A stretch of DNA of 57,035 bases from Methanomassiliicoccales archaeon (GCA_029907465.1 JARYLV010000001.1:140923-197957), one strand, 5' to 3'; numbered from the stretch's first letter, positions 44,740 through 54,040 are shown. Made by a program: numbers and translations. The notes: a model not told the origin generated them from the sequence alone.

Positions 44740-46835
44740 CTACTCTCCCTCCTTATGGTAACGAGCGCGTCAACGGCGCCACAACCCTTTCCTTCATCAC
44801 CAACGATAACCGGATTGATTTCTAGTTCCGAAATCTCAGGGAAATCCAGTGCAATCTGAGCTACCCTGAATATAACATCCTTGAGTGATTCTATATCCGC
44901 CGGTTTCCTACCTCTTGCTCCTGTGAGTATTGGATATGCCTTGATAGACTGGATCATCTTGTTTACATCATCACGCGATAGCGGTGCAATTCTCTGAGAT
45001 ACATCCCTTAGGATTTCGACAAAAATACCGCCAAGGCCGAACGTGATGACCGGTCCAAACTGGGGATCCCTAACCATCCCAACGATGACTTCTCTACCAG
45101 TGATCATTTGCTGCACAGAGACGCCTAATATTCGTGCGTTCGGCATCCGGCTCCGGCAGCGTGCGGTGATGAGCTCAAATTGTCTTCGGACATCTTCTGG
45201 CGAGCTCACATTGACCGCAACACCTCCGACATCCGTCTTGTGGAAAATATCTGGTGATGCGATCTTCATGACGACGGGATAACCAAGTCTGTTTGCAATT
45301 TCCACCGCTTCCTCAGGAGTTTTTGCGAGTCCCTCACCGGGTACAGGTATTTCATATGCTTTGAAGATCTCCTTTCCTTCATCTTCGCTTAGTGATGTTC
45401 TTCCTTCGGAAAGAACCTTGTCAATGAGTTCCCGCACCGTCTTCTTATCGCCTTCTATCTTCACATGCTCACTTTCTATTCTTGCATTCTTTATCTTTGC
45501 GTAGCGAACCATTCCACTCAAAGCGGCCATTGCCCTATCAGGTGATTCGTAATTCGGAATCCCCGCCTTCCGCAGAATCTCAATCCCTTCCGCACAGTCT
45601 TCCCCGCCGACGAATGCCGAAACAATCGGGATCTTTGTCTTGTTAGCGAATGAAGCAAGGATCTTTGCAGTCTCCGGAATATCGACGAGATCTGTTGGGG
45701 CGAGCATGACGGCAATGCAGGAGACATTTTCGTCTTCCATCACCGTCTTGATAGCAAACTCGTACCTCGCCGCGTCCGCATCACCGATCACATCAACAGG
45801 ATTATAGAAATTCGCTTGCTCCGGTAGCCTACTCTTAAGTTTCGCAATCGTCTCAGGTGAAAAAGACGCAAGGGTTAAACCATGATCCGCAGCGGCATCC
45901 GCAGCCATCACTCCCAGACCGCCAGCATTCGTAACGATCGCAACTCTATCACCATTTGGTAGCGGCATATTCGAAAACGCAAGGAGGAGATCAAAAAGTT
46001 GATCAATCGTCTTAACACGAACGATTCCTGACTGTTCCATCGCAGCATCGTAGACCGCATCGCTCCCCGAAAGTGCACCAGTATGGGACGAAGCGGCCTT
46101 TGCACCAGAACTCGTCCGCCCTGCCTTAAGTGCAATGATCGGCTTGCTCTTTGTTGTTAGTGCTGCCTGACGCATGAATTCAACACCACGTTCAGTTCCT
46201 TCAATGTACATGGCAATAACTTTTGTCTGATCGTCGTCTCGCAGATATCTGAGAAGATCGGCCTCGTCGAGATCAACTTTATTCCCAACGCTGATAAACT
46301 TTGAGAAACCGATGTTATTTTGCGATGCCCAGTCAAGGATTGTTGTGCAAATCGCACCAGATTGGGATGTAACCGAGATCGTCCCCTTTTTTGGGTAGTT
46401 GCGGGTGAAGGTCGCATTCATGTTGTGATGCGTGTTAATGAGACCAAGACAATTTGGACCAAGGATATTGATACCATATTTTCTTCCAATCTCTCCAACC
46501 TTCTTCTCGAGTTCCGCACCTTCCTTGCCGCTCTCCTTGAACCCTGATGTAATAATAATAACAGATCTGACACCCTTTTGACCGGCCTCTTCCATGATCC
46601 TTGGAACCAAGACATTCGGGACAACGATAATTGCAAGGTCTACATTTCCAGGAATTGCGCCCAGTGAAGGATAGCACTTAAGACCGAGAATCTCGTCAGC
46701 CTTTGGATTGACTGGATAGATTTTCCCTTCGAAGCCAGAGGCAATAAGGTTCCTTACGACGACATGACCGACTTTAGACTCTTCCCTCGCAGCGCCAACA
46801 ACAGCGATCGACTCAGGCTCGAATAGGGTTTTCAT
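44736..46835 (-). CDS. acd: ADP-forming acetate--CoA ligase, fused alpha-beta subunits
   Basis: ACD (699 aa) converts acyl-CoA, ADP and phosphate to acid, CoA and ATP. Residues 1 to about 130 are the CoA-binding domain (ESIAVVGAAREESKVGHVVV). Then come the ligase domain with phospho-His251 in AASSHTGALSGSDA, and an ATP-grasp domain (about 480-699; MKIASPDIFHKTDVGGVAVNV segment, GLGGIFVEILRD). This is a main energy-conserving step in acetate-forming archaea. Substrate breadth (acetyl versus branched or aryl acyl) is not evident. The downstream BioD/DRTGG gene is coupled. Confidence 0.93.
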   Translation of the reverse strand: MKTLFEPESIAVVGAAREESKVGHVVVRNLIASGFEGKIYPVNPKADEILGLKCYPSLGAIPGNVDLAIIVVPNVLVPRIMEEAGQKGVRSVIIITSGFKESGKEGAELEKKVGEIGRKYGINILGPNCLGLINTHHNMNATFTRNYPKKGTISVTSQSGAICTTILDWASQNNIGFSKFISVGNKVDLDEADLLRYLRDDDQTKVIAMYIEGTERGVEFMRQAALTTKSKPIIALKAGRTSSGAKAASSHTGALSGSDAVYDAAMEQSGIVRVKTIDQLFDLLLAFSNMPLPNGDRVAIVTNAGGLGVMAADAAADHGLTLASFSPETIAKLKSRLPEQANFYNPVDVIGDADAARYEFAIKTVMEDENVSCIAVMLAPTDLVDIPETAKILASFANKTKIPIVSAFVGGEDCAEGIEILRKAGIPNYESPDRAMAALSGMVRYAKIKNARIESEHVKIEGDKKTVRELIDKVLSEGRTSLSEDEGKEIFKAYEIPVPGEGLAKTPEEAVEIANRLGYPVVMKIASPDIFHKTDVGGVAVNVSSPEDVRRQFELITARCRSRMPNARILGVSVQQMITGREVIVGMVRDPQFGPVITFGLGGIFVEILRDVSQRIAPLSRDDVNKMIQSIKAYPILTGARGRKPADIESLKDVIFRVAQIALDFPEISELEINPVIVGDEGKGCGAVDALVTIRRESR

Positions 46836-46864
46836 CTTACTACTCCCTACTTAGTGTTGCCGGA

Positions 46865-47821
46865 TTAGGCCCTATCGGATCTCGATATTTGAAAGTTATG
46901 ATTCATCTCAGATTCATCCAAATAATAATTGGAATTAAAGGTGCCCAACTTCATTTGGTTTTGCACGTGCACCTCCTTTTCACGATGGGGTATTGAAAGA
47001 AGATCCATCATCTGCAGCGCATTCTTAACGGCCTTTGCGCTACCATGATTATTGAAATAGACACGGATCTCTTTAGTCTCAGATTGCATTTTCTTAATTC
47101 TCTCTTTCCACGGTTCGAGCTGATCCTCTGAATAAAGATAATCATACCGATTGATTCGAAAGTCATCTTCTTTTTCGTCGTCAAACCAGATATCGTAGTT
47201 TCGGCCATGAAATCGAATATAAGAATGATATGATGTCAGTTGATCTATGAAAGGAAATCCAGGTCCATCCACGACGACCAGCGCCACGTTGAATTTCTTG
47301 AGAAGGTCGATCACCTCCCCAACGACGCGACTCCCTGAATCATCGATCCATGACCTGTGCCGGAATTCAATGGCGTAACGGTATCGATCACAGGCGACGG
47401 ATGAAAGGAGTGTTGTAAGCGACAAAATCGAATCAGGACCATACTTGAAATACGGAGATAATTGGATGAGAGCAACACCCAAGAGATCCTCCTTTGCAAG
47501 TGGCGCAATACAAATTTCTTCGAAGGACCGGGCTTGTCGAACCGCGGCTTCAACCTTTCCATTGACGAGTGAATCGTGAGTGATGAGCTGCGGCACCTTG
47601 ACTGAGAACTCAAATTCACCAAGAGATGATGCTTTTGAGATCCATGACCGTACGAGAAATTCGCTCGGCGGTCTGTAGAAAGTGCTGTTGATTTCTACAG
47701 TCTTGAAGAATTGAGCATAATATCGTAGCCATTCCTCCTTCCTTTTCGCCAGGTAAAGAGGATAGAATCTTCCGACCCAATCATCGTATGACCAGCCACT
47801 GCAACCCACTAAGACGGTCAT
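46865..47821 (-). CDS. DUF72 family protein
   Basis: A 318-aa member of the DUF72 (YecE-like) TIM-barrel family, of unknown function. It begins with the typical LVGCSGWSYDDWVGRFYP, followed by YAQFFKTVEINSTFYRPP, and the later strands EFSVKVPQLITHDSL, ALIQLSPYFKY, YAIEFRHRSW and IRFHGRN also match. ATG 47821 is chosen; ATG 47839 would overlap the NTPase stop. The frame continues open another 165 bases but only antisense-free through the NTPase gene in another frame. It is probably co-transcribed with the upstream THEP1-type gene. Confidence 0.9.
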   Translation of the reverse strand: MTVLVGCSGWSYDDWVGRFYPLYLAKRKEEWLRYYAQFFKTVEINSTFYRPPSEFLVRSWISKASSLGEFEFSVKVPQLITHDSLVNGKVEAAVRQARSFEEICIAPLAKEDLLGVALIQLSPYFKYGPDSILSLTTLLSSVACDRYRYAIEFRHRSWIDDSGSRVVGEVIDLLKKFNVALVVVDGPGFPFIDQLTSYHSYIRFHGRNYDIWFDDEKEDDFRINRYDYLYSEDQLEPWKERIKKMQSETKEIRVYFNNHGSAKAVKNALQMMDLLSIPHREKEVHVQNQMKLGTFNSNYYLDESEMNHNFQISRSDRA

Positions 47822-47828
47822 CGAATTT

Positions 47829-48383
47829 CTATTGATCATCGGTAGATAAAAACTTTCGCAGCCGTTGAATGATGAAACCCGGTAGATCATCACGGTTGCC
47901 CAGGGAAACAACAAGAATCTCGACATCCTCTCTTTCTCTGATCGCGTCGAAAAAAGGATCGCCCCTCTCTGCAATCGTCCCAATGACAGGCTTCGGAGAG
48001 TCAAGTGCCGCGATTACCGCAGATCTGAATAATGGCGATAGGACTTCCATCTTTCCGATCTCGTCAATGATCACGATATTCTTAGTCATCATTGCTTTCC
48101 GGATGGATGCGACTGCAACCTGGTCAATGTCTTCGAGATTGACGCCGTATTTGCCAACTTTTGGCACATTAGACAGAGAGACATCAGCAAGAATACCGCT
48201 CATTCCGTCCAATGTGATGATCTCAAATCCTTTTCTGATCCCTTTTATTCTCACCTCAGTCGTGTAAAACCCACCACATTCGTTTTCAAGAGTTTTTGCG
48301 ACTTTTGTTATGACAGTCGTCTTGCCAATGCCTGGTGGGCCCGTGATCAGGAAGTTCTTTTTGATTTTAGAGCTAGATGCCAT
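47829..48383 (-). CDS. THEP1-type nucleoside-triphosphatase
   Basis: A small P-loop NTPase (184 aa) of the THEP1/NTPase_1 family. Walker A is ITGPPGIGKTTVITKVAKTL, FYTTEVR and GFEIITLDG follow, and Walker B is NIVIIDEIGKMEVLSP. Characterised relatives hydrolyse various NTPs slowly and have no settled cellular role. ATG 48383 is preferred to GTG 48392. It is divergent from the putative structured RNA. Confidence 0.92.
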   Translation of the reverse strand: MASSSKIKKNFLITGPPGIGKTTVITKVAKTLENECGGFYTTEVRIKGIRKGFEIITLDGMSGILADVSLSNVPKVGKYGVNLEDIDQVAVASIRKAMMTKNIVIIDEIGKMEVLSPLFRSAVIAALDSPKPVIGTIAERGDPFFDAIREREDVEILVVSLGNRDDLPGFIIQRLRKFLSTDDQ

Positions 48384-48446
48384 TGGAATCACGCATCAAA
48401 GCATTGTAATTCTAGACCAACGAATGACAAATTAGGAACATCTAAA

Positions 48447-48455
48447 TTTAAATAT
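48447..48455 (+). promoter_or_regulatory. TATA box of the putative structured RNA
   Basis: TTTAAATAT, centred on 48451, predicts transcription from about 48477, exactly where the first hairpin begins. A second A/T element (TAAATATAAA, 48467-48476) would place the start inside that hairpin and is less likely to be used. Confidence 0.55.
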
Positions 48456-48476
48456 CCATGTGATACTAAATATAAA

Positions 48477-48686
48477 TGCCCGAAGAGGTCGGGATCGAAA
48501 ATTCCCAATAAATCTTCGGGTGGACAGGGTATCGTTAAAATGGGTCGCTCCAGGAACGACGATGTGGCATCGGGTCATGACTGGAGACCAACCCCGGTAC
48601 TCAACAAGCCCCAGCCTGGGTCAGTGTGGTGAGGCGGGTGTTTCCCTGCGATGACCCAACCTGTTAGGGCTGGGGGACACCTTTTC
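48477..48686 (+). ncRNA. Putative structured non-coding RNA, about 210 nt
   Basis: The stretch lacks a convincing protein and is denser in G/C than the surrounding gap. Three strong hairpins can be drawn: CCCGAAGA 48479-48486 with TCTTCGGG 48513-48520; CTCCAG 48548-48553 with CTGGAG 48581-48586, enclosing CGATG/CATCG (48560-48572); and CCCCAGCC 48609-48616 with GGCTGGGG 48668-48675, continued by TGGGTCA 48617-48623 with TGACCCA 48652-48658. The last has an internal TGA/GA pairing that resembles a kink-turn. A GGGGGACACC-TTTT end at 48672-48685 looks like a stop signal. The SRP GGAAG/AGCAG motif and RNase P core motifs were not found. It may be a free RNA or a leader of the next gene. Confidence 0.6.
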
Positions 48687-48729
48687 CACCAGCCTTCATT
48701 CGAAGTTTTCTCCGGAAAAACCAAATTCT

Positions 48730-49023
48730 ATGAGACCATCTAGACGATTGGTGGCGCGGTACATCAGGAAGGGTATCTGCAATCGTTGCGGCGATTGTTG
48801 TAAGCCGCGATTCGAAATCGATGAAGAAGCAAGAAAATTCTATGCTGAAAATGGTCTGCCAGAGAACGGACAATGTCAATTTCTTGCATTGATCGGGGGC
48901 GAATGGACATGCACGATTTACTCAAGGAGGCCCCCATTTTGTGCCGCATTCCCGTGGCATCCAGATCAACTTAAGGGACTCCCGAGGTGCTCCTATTATT
49001 TCGTAATAGAAGATCAGGATTAG
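48730..49023 (+). CDS. YkgJ-type CxxxCxxCC zinc/iron-chelating protein
   Basis: A 97-aa protein with GICNRCGDCCKPRFEI near residue 16, a later Cys in GQCQFL, and TCTIYSRRPPFCAAFPWHP, the pattern of the YkgJ family proposed to bind zinc or an iron-sulfur cluster. Function is unknown. No clear ribosome site precedes ATG 48730, and the putative RNA ends about 45 bases before it. Its stop overlaps the stop of the convergent HD-domain gene by four bases. Confidence 0.85.
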   Translation: MRPSRRLVARYIRKGICNRCGDCCKPRFEIDEEARKFYAENGLPENGQCQFLALIGGEWTCTIYSRRPPFCAAFPWHPDQLKGLPRCSYYFVIEDQD

Positions 49024-50000
49024 CGAAGATAGACTGACCCGAGCCTCTTACTCCAAAACCAATTGTCATCTGTAGACGCTTCCTCTTTCGCTCGGATATA
49101 CTGCTCGATGCGGGAATCCATGTCATCGGCGAGTGAAACCGCTGCGGCTTCAGGAAACATCGGCGTCCTTGGTGATCCCAGTTCAGGTTTTCCATGATGG
49201 CTCAACAGAATGTGACAAGTCTTGATCTTGAGGTTTTCAGGGAAGTCAGGAATCGAATCACACGCCCTCGAAACCATTTCAGATCCGATGACAAGATGCC
49301 CGCGAAGCATTCCATCGTCCGTTTCCTCGATGCTCGTTTTGATGCGGTATTCCTCGATCTTTCCAATATCATGAAGCACCGCACCAGTAATGAGTAGATC
49401 GCGATCGAGATTTTGGTATAATCTTGACAGGAACTCACATATTTGCGTGACACGCAATGTATGCTCAAGCAGTCCTCCTACCCAATTACCATGGATCGAT
49501 ATAGACGCTGGTGCATGCTTGAATTGCTCAACAAATAACTCATCCGAAAAGAAGGTCGATAAAAGAGATCGAAGAAATGAATTTTCAACTTTCTTAATGA
49601 AAGAGTTGATAGTTGACATCATTTGATCAAGGTCTTTGTCACTGATAGCAACAAAATCCTTTATATCATAAAAACCTGGCTGAACCACGGAGATGGAGTC
49701 ATCACTTTCAGCATTAACACCGATCTCCATAACATCCTTATATTCACATACCACGCCTCGCACCCTGATGACATCACCGTTCTTGAGGCTGTCATAAAGC
49801 TCCCGAATCGTCTCTTCGTCACCCGTTCCCCAGTATTTCAAATTCATCTGGCCAGTTCTATCAGAAATACGTAACTCGAACGCAAATCCTCCTGCATATC
49901 GGCGGGGCGGTTTCTTGTATTTAATTGAAAAAAGATCGTCGATCTCTTCGCCAACAACAAGATCCCTAATAAATCGCTTTTTCAACTGCTTGATCTCCAT
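49020..50000 (-). CDS. OB-fold plus HD-domain protein, YhaM-like 3'-5' exoribonuclease candidate
   Basis: A 326-aa protein. An N-terminal OB-type nucleic-acid-binding domain (about 10-110; FAFELRISDRTGQMNLKYWG) precedes an HD phosphohydrolase domain (about 165-310) with LLEHTLRV, GAVLHDIGKIEEY and ILLSHHGKPELGSPRTP. This is the YhaM/CBF1 layout, known in bacteria for metal-dependent 3'-5' trimming of nucleic acids. ATG 50000 is chosen because GAGGTG lies seven bases ahead; TTG 50015 and ATG 50006 are less well spaced. It follows the SprT-like gene with a 25-base gap. Confidence 0.85.
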   Translation of the reverse strand: MEIKQLKKRFIRDLVVGEEIDDLFSIKYKKPPRRYAGGFAFELRISDRTGQMNLKYWGTGDEETIRELYDSLKNGDVIRVRGVVCEYKDVMEIGVNAESDDSISVVQPGFYDIKDFVAISDKDLDQMMSTINSFIKKVENSFLRSLLSTFFSDELFVEQFKHAPASISIHGNWVGGLLEHTLRVTQICEFLSRLYQNLDRDLLITGAVLHDIGKIEEYRIKTSIEETDDGMLRGHLVIGSEMVSRACDSIPDFPENLKIKTCHILLSHHGKPELGSPRTPMFPEAAAVSLADDMDSRIEQYIRAKEEASTDDNWFWSKRLGSVYLR

Positions 50001-50025
50001 TTGCATGCACCTCAATTCATCCTAC

Positions 50026-50751
50026 TCAAATATCCCCAGTCAATAACATGCTTCCGCAAGCCACTCTACCCTTAGCAATTTTCTTCAACCAAAGTTCTGC
50101 CTCATTCCATTCAGGAAACATTTTCTCTCGCCTCCTGAATTCTGGTCCATGACCGGCAAAAAGCTGCTCAGAACTCATCTCAAGATGTAACAGTTCATGG
50201 TAAAGGACGTAAGCGGGAACGATCGGTGGTACAGACGGGGAATCTAGCAGCGAACTAATCGCTATCACCTTCATGATAACGCTACAACATCCAACACGGC
50301 TTTTATTACCATTGATCGTCCACGTAAGATATGCATCTGGCCGCTCTCTGACAAGTCCGGTTTCCTCAAGCTGGCGACGAATCTCTTCCAAATTGAACGT
50401 GGAGCCCAATGGTGATAACTTGAGATTTCTGCTGCGCTGAAGATAGATCGGGCGATTCTTCTCAACAAACTCTCTGGACTGGATCCAGTTCTTGAACGTT
50501 TCTCCGTATGATTCTTTCCTGTTCCTCGATTTTATTCTGCAAAAGAGTGAGCGGGCAAAATCTTCGATAATCTCTTCATCTGCCCAACACATATAATCGG
50601 ATATGCGAAGAGAGAGCTGCGATCCTCTTCTTATCCAGGTACCCTTCAACTCCTTAAACGGGTAAAATTGTGCTCTGATCTGACCATAACCGTATTCTTT
50701 ACCGACCGCATTTATGACCCTCTCAAGGGTTGCATCGCCCAATAATCTCAA
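50026..50751 (-). CDS. SprT-like zinc metalloprotease
   Basis: A 241-aa protein with a zincin site: VLYHELLHLEM gives His185, Glu186 and His189, and a further His201 in AGHGPEFRRREKMFP. This HExxH...H arrangement with a preceding beta-rich region (AYLTWTINGNKSRVGCCSV) resembles SprT/WLM-type proteases. The N-terminal 100 residues are helical and not assigned. Whether it cleaves DNA-protein crosslinks as Spartan does is unknown. It overlaps the DUF429 gene by four bases. Confidence 0.75.
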   Translation of the reverse strand: MRLLGDATLERVINAVGKEYGYGQIRAQFYPFKELKGTWIRRGSQLSLRISDYMCWADEEIIEDFARSLFCRIKSRNRKESYGETFKNWIQSREFVEKNRPIYLQRSRNLKLSPLGSTFNLEEIRRQLEETGLVRERPDAYLTWTINGNKSRVGCCSVIMKVIAISSLLDSPSVPPIVPAYVLYHELLHLEMSSEQLFAGHGPEFRRREKMFPEWNEAELWLKKIAKGRVACGSMLLTGDI

Positions 50752-51458
50752 TCGACCGCCTCCTGCTTCGGAAGAAGAATAAAACCGTCGTCATTGTTTC
50801 CAATAGACTCAGTGCGGCGCCCCCTATTTCTCCAATGCGAATACACGCATACTGCGCCTAAAAGTGCATCGATCTTATCCATAACACTTGCCAGATCTCT
50901 CTTAGACGCGCAATTAATTTCTGCCTTCAATTCTGAAGGAATTTCTAATGAAGGCTCCCATCGTTTCGCGAGATAGAGAGCCCGAAGGGCTTCTTTACGC
51001 CTTTTGCGTTCATCTCCCCTCTTATATGATGGGACATTTCCATTTGTAACGATGTGGAGCAAGCCATAAGGATAGATTTCGAATAGAACCATTTTCTCAT
51101 CAAAAGATTGATCTGGAAACTTGAAACCCTGCGACAATAATTTCAATGCTATGGTCTCCCCACGGCAACCACCGAATTTTCGTTCGAAAAAAACGCGATT
51201 CGTTGGTAAGAGTCGAATGCCTTTCGAGAAAAGTGTCCTCTCACACTCCCTTAACCCACTACGATCTGGGATGATCAGCGGTGCATCAATCCCTAGCCAA
51301 GTATGATTCTTCTCAGTGGCTTTATCGATAATCTCTTCATCAGATGTCACAAGCTCGATCTTTTCAACTCGACCTCTAGAAGTTAGTAGGCAAATAGCTG
51401 TTCCCTTATCCCGTGGAGGATTCATCTTCCATCCAAGATCGATACCGATGAAGTGCAC
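50748..51458 (-). CDS. DUF429 protein, RNase H-like fold
   Basis: A 236-aa protein of the DUF429 family, predicted to have an RNase H-like nuclease fold. The acidic positions are seen in FIGIDLGWKMN, TWLGIDAPLIIPD and, near the end, MDKIDALLGAVCVY. GTG 51458 follows GGTGAG, and TTTTTTAAATAG (near 51472-51483, minus strand) resembles a TATA box. It is coupled by a four-base overlap to the metalloprotease gene. A nucleic-acid role fits its neighbours, but no activity is known. Confidence 0.85.
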   Translation of the reverse strand: MHFIGIDLGWKMNPPRDKGTAICLLTSRGRVEKIELVTSDEEIIDKATEKNHTWLGIDAPLIIPDRSGLRECERTLFSKGIRLLPTNRVFFERKFGGCRGETIALKLLSQGFKFPDQSFDEKMVLFEIYPYGLLHIVTNGNVPSYKRGDERKRRKEALRALYLAKRWEPSLEIPSELKAEINCASKRDLASVMDKIDALLGAVCVYSHWRNRGRRTESIGNNDDGFILLPKQEAVD

Positions 51459-51724
51459 AAAATCTCACCAACTATTTAAAAAAGATTAATGTAATTACTG
51501 CTTTAAGTCACCTGCTTTCGCAGCACACAAACCCAGTAACCAAACCTTAACATTTTAGAGCTCACTTGATGTAGATCTGTAAGGTCTTTGAATGATAATT
51601 TCGAAAAAACCCATCGTCTAAATTTGACCTCTACCCATCGGCGAAAACATCCCGCCGCCATCAATTAATGAATGGAACCTACTGTTTAAATGCTGGCTTG
51701 GACACTCTACCCATATTAATTACT

Positions 51725-54001
51725 TCATTTATCTTGTCCGTCAGACCCGGCAGAGTGTTCCGTTGGTTCTCTGCTCGCTACCCTTTCATAAATGAGCACA
51801 GGGCATTTCGCGTTTTGAACAATCTTATCTTGAGTCGGTCCGAAGACAAACTTCTTCCAGCGCCTCTTCACACCGACACCGATCACGAGGAGGTCATAAT
51901 CCATTGACTCTGCAACGACCCCACCGATGATCGTCTCCGGTCTGATTTCTTTGGTGATCACCTGCACCCCGGCGGATTTAACTATTTCCATCAAGCGCTT
52001 AGAATATTCGATTGCCTTTAGCCGGTAGCGTTCGTCCACTATAACATTGAGTATTGTGACCCTCGCGGCGCTCACCCTTGCAATCTCTGCCGCAATCTCT
52101 GTTGCCTTGCTTACGTGCCATAATCCTCCCGATAAAACCAAGATATTCTCGGGCCTCAGTTTCTCTTCATCTCTCATCACAATCACGTCGCAAGGCGTTC
52201 CTCTCAAAATGTCATCCAATTTTCTCCCGAAAATCCTCTTCTTCGTTCTCGTATACCCTTTCCAACCAAGAATGATCATATTGGCCTCTTCTTCCTTCGC
52301 TGTGTCGATGATCGCGGTGACAATATCGTGGGATACGGAAACAAGCGCCCTGGTGGGGACGCCTCTCAGCTCAGCGTACACTTTGAGTTTTTCCAGCATT
52401 TTTTTCCTTTCCTCAACGATTTTCTTGTCGACCGCGTCAATGGGGACAGCCGTCGGTACTTCAACAATATTGGTGAGGAGAATCTCCCCGTGATTCTTTG
52501 AGGCAACAATACACCCCAGGTCGATCAGTCCGACGTTCCTTGGATCATCGACGGGTATCATAACCCTGAATTTTCTCAACTCCTCTGGAGTTAGCAGCAT
52601 CCTGGCTGGAACTTCGATTTTTTCAATTTCTTTACGCCCCTTTGCAAAGTAATGAATGAGAAGCCCAGAATAAATCACAGCAAGGGCAATATACCACGCA
52701 AGAGGTTCAAAATTGAAAAGGGACGCGGCCAAAAAGACTTTAGCTCCAATCGCAATAAGTGGCAAGATTGGAAAGAGTGGAATCAAAAAATGTCTTTTCG
52801 CATCCGGTCTTTTCCATCTCAATGCAATTGCCGATATATTGACGAGTATGAAAAGAAGCAATATCAGGATGTCAGCGACGGCAGCGACTTGTGCAATCGG
52901 CAAGAAGGCTGAAGCAAATATAATAATACCGCCACTTAGGAAGATGGCAACCGATGGCGTATGATTCTTTCGATTGAGTCTTCCAAAAACCGTTGGCAGA
53001 TTGCCGTCGCGCCCCATAGCAAAGGAGACGCGTGAAGATGAGAAGATCACGGAGTTTACGGCAGCGATTGACCCAATGATTATACCCACTGATATAATCG
53101 CCCCGCCGAGAACAGGAACGACCTTTTGGGAGGCTACGACGAGCGCCTCCTGCCCCTTTCCGATCGAGGCTAACTGAGCAATCGGTTCCCATCCCATAAC
53201 TGCAATCGTCAGCGCGGTGATCGCGATGAAGAGAATGGCGCTGATGGTGATACAGAGAAACATCGCGCGTGGAACTGTTCTCTCAGGATCCTTTGCTTCC
53301 TCACCAGTTTGTGCAACGATTTCGTAGCCTTCAAAGATCATGAAAGTAAAGCCCATTGAAGTCGCAATACTCATGTAGCCCATTGGGATAAATGGTTCAA
53401 ACGCGTCTTGTACTCCGTTGCCGCTCAGTAATGCGATGATACAGAAAATCATGTAGATCCCAATGATACCGATGAGCATCACCGAGATGATGACCTCAGA
53501 TCTCCCGGCTCCTTTTACACCACGGTAATTGAGAAAGATAAAGAAAATCGAGATGCCGACAGCGAAGAGCTTCGAGATTGTTTCAGAAGAGAGGCCGATA
53601 AGGGAGATACCGTATTGGGCGAAGATCGCACTTACTCCGAGGCCAAAACCTAACGCGTAAACAGCGCAAGCGATGCAATGGCCTACCCACGACATCCATC
53701 CACCCAGAAAACCCATCGGAGGGAAAAGTGCTTCCTTAATCCACATGTATCCGCCGCCAGTCTCTGGGAAAGCACTTGAAAGTTCGGCATACGACATCGC
53801 TGTAAGGAGCGTGATAATGAAATTGAGGACGAGGGCGAGAAGGATTGCGGGGCCTGCAATCCCGATGGCGATGCCAACAAGAACGAAGATTGTCGAACCG
53901 ATATTCGGCCCGATTCCTATCATTAAGACTTCCAAAAGTCCGAGGTCCCTTCGCAATGTGACCTCTACGCTTGACGGCCCTGAGCCTTCTTTGTCGGCCA
54001 T
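51725..54001 (-). CDS. APC-family amino-acid permease fused to two UspA domains
   Basis: A 758-aa fusion. Residues about 15-440 are a 12-helix APC transporter (MIGIGPNIGSTIFVLVGIAI; SYAELSSAFPETGGGYMWIK; FMIFEGYEIVAQTGEEAKDP). After a linker come two universal-stress-protein domains (about 475-615 and 620-745), e.g. MIILGWKGYTRTKKRIFGRK and LLVIGVGVKRRWKKFVFGPT. The UspA parts probably sense nucleotides and gate transport; this is inferred from related fusions. ATG 54001 is chosen because a minus-strand TATA element (AATACTTAT, about 54032-54040) leaves only about nine leader bases. The frame is open further up to 54121. Confidence 0.93.
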   Translation of the reverse strand: MADKEGSGPSSVEVTLRRDLGLLEVLMIGIGPNIGSTIFVLVGIAIGIAGPAILLALVLNFIITLLTAMSYAELSSAFPETGGGYMWIKEALFPPMGFLGGWMSWVGHCIACAVYALGFGLGVSAIFAQYGISLIGLSSETISKLFAVGISIFFIFLNYRGVKGAGRSEVIISVMLIGIIGIYMIFCIIALLSGNGVQDAFEPFIPMGYMSIATSMGFTFMIFEGYEIVAQTGEEAKDPERTVPRAMFLCITISAILFIAITALTIAVMGWEPIAQLASIGKGQEALVVASQKVVPVLGGAIISVGIIIGSIAAVNSVIFSSSRVSFAMGRDGNLPTVFGRLNRKNHTPSVAIFLSGGIIIFASAFLPIAQVAAVADILILLLFILVNISAIALRWKRPDAKRHFLIPLFPILPLIAIGAKVFLAASLFNFEPLAWYIALAVIYSGLLIHYFAKGRKEIEKIEVPARMLLTPEELRKFRVMIPVDDPRNVGLIDLGCIVASKNHGEILLTNIVEVPTAVPIDAVDKKIVEERKKMLEKLKVYAELRGVPTRALVSVSHDIVTAIIDTAKEEEANMIILGWKGYTRTKKRIFGRKLDDILRGTPCDVIVMRDEEKLRPENILVLSGGLWHVSKATEIAAEIARVSAARVTILNVIVDERYRLKAIEYSKRLMEIVKSAGVQVITKEIRPETIIGGVVAESMDYDLLVIGVGVKRRWKKFVFGPTQDKIVQNAKCPVLIYERVASREPTEHSAGSDGQDK

Positions 54002-54031
54002 GATCGTCGCACTGTTATGGGGTGGGGTGAA

Positions 54032-54040
54032 ATAAGTATT
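54032..54040 (-). promoter_or_regulatory. TATA box of the APC-UspA gene
   Basis: AATACTTAT on the minus strand predicts transcription from about 54010, nine bases ahead of ATG 54001. It makes starts further upstream in the same frame unlikely. Confidence 0.5.

Noticed and set aside
48460-48654. Plus-strand frame across the putative RNA
   Set aside because: Its translation resembles nothing, and the paired hairpin arms explain the region better than coding does.
48477-48686. SRP RNA, RNase P RNA or H/ACA guide RNA identity
   Set aside because: The SRP loop motif and RNase P core motifs are missing. An ACA follows the last stem, but the 5' side of the pocket is too short and the distance to ACA too long for a normal H/ACA guide.
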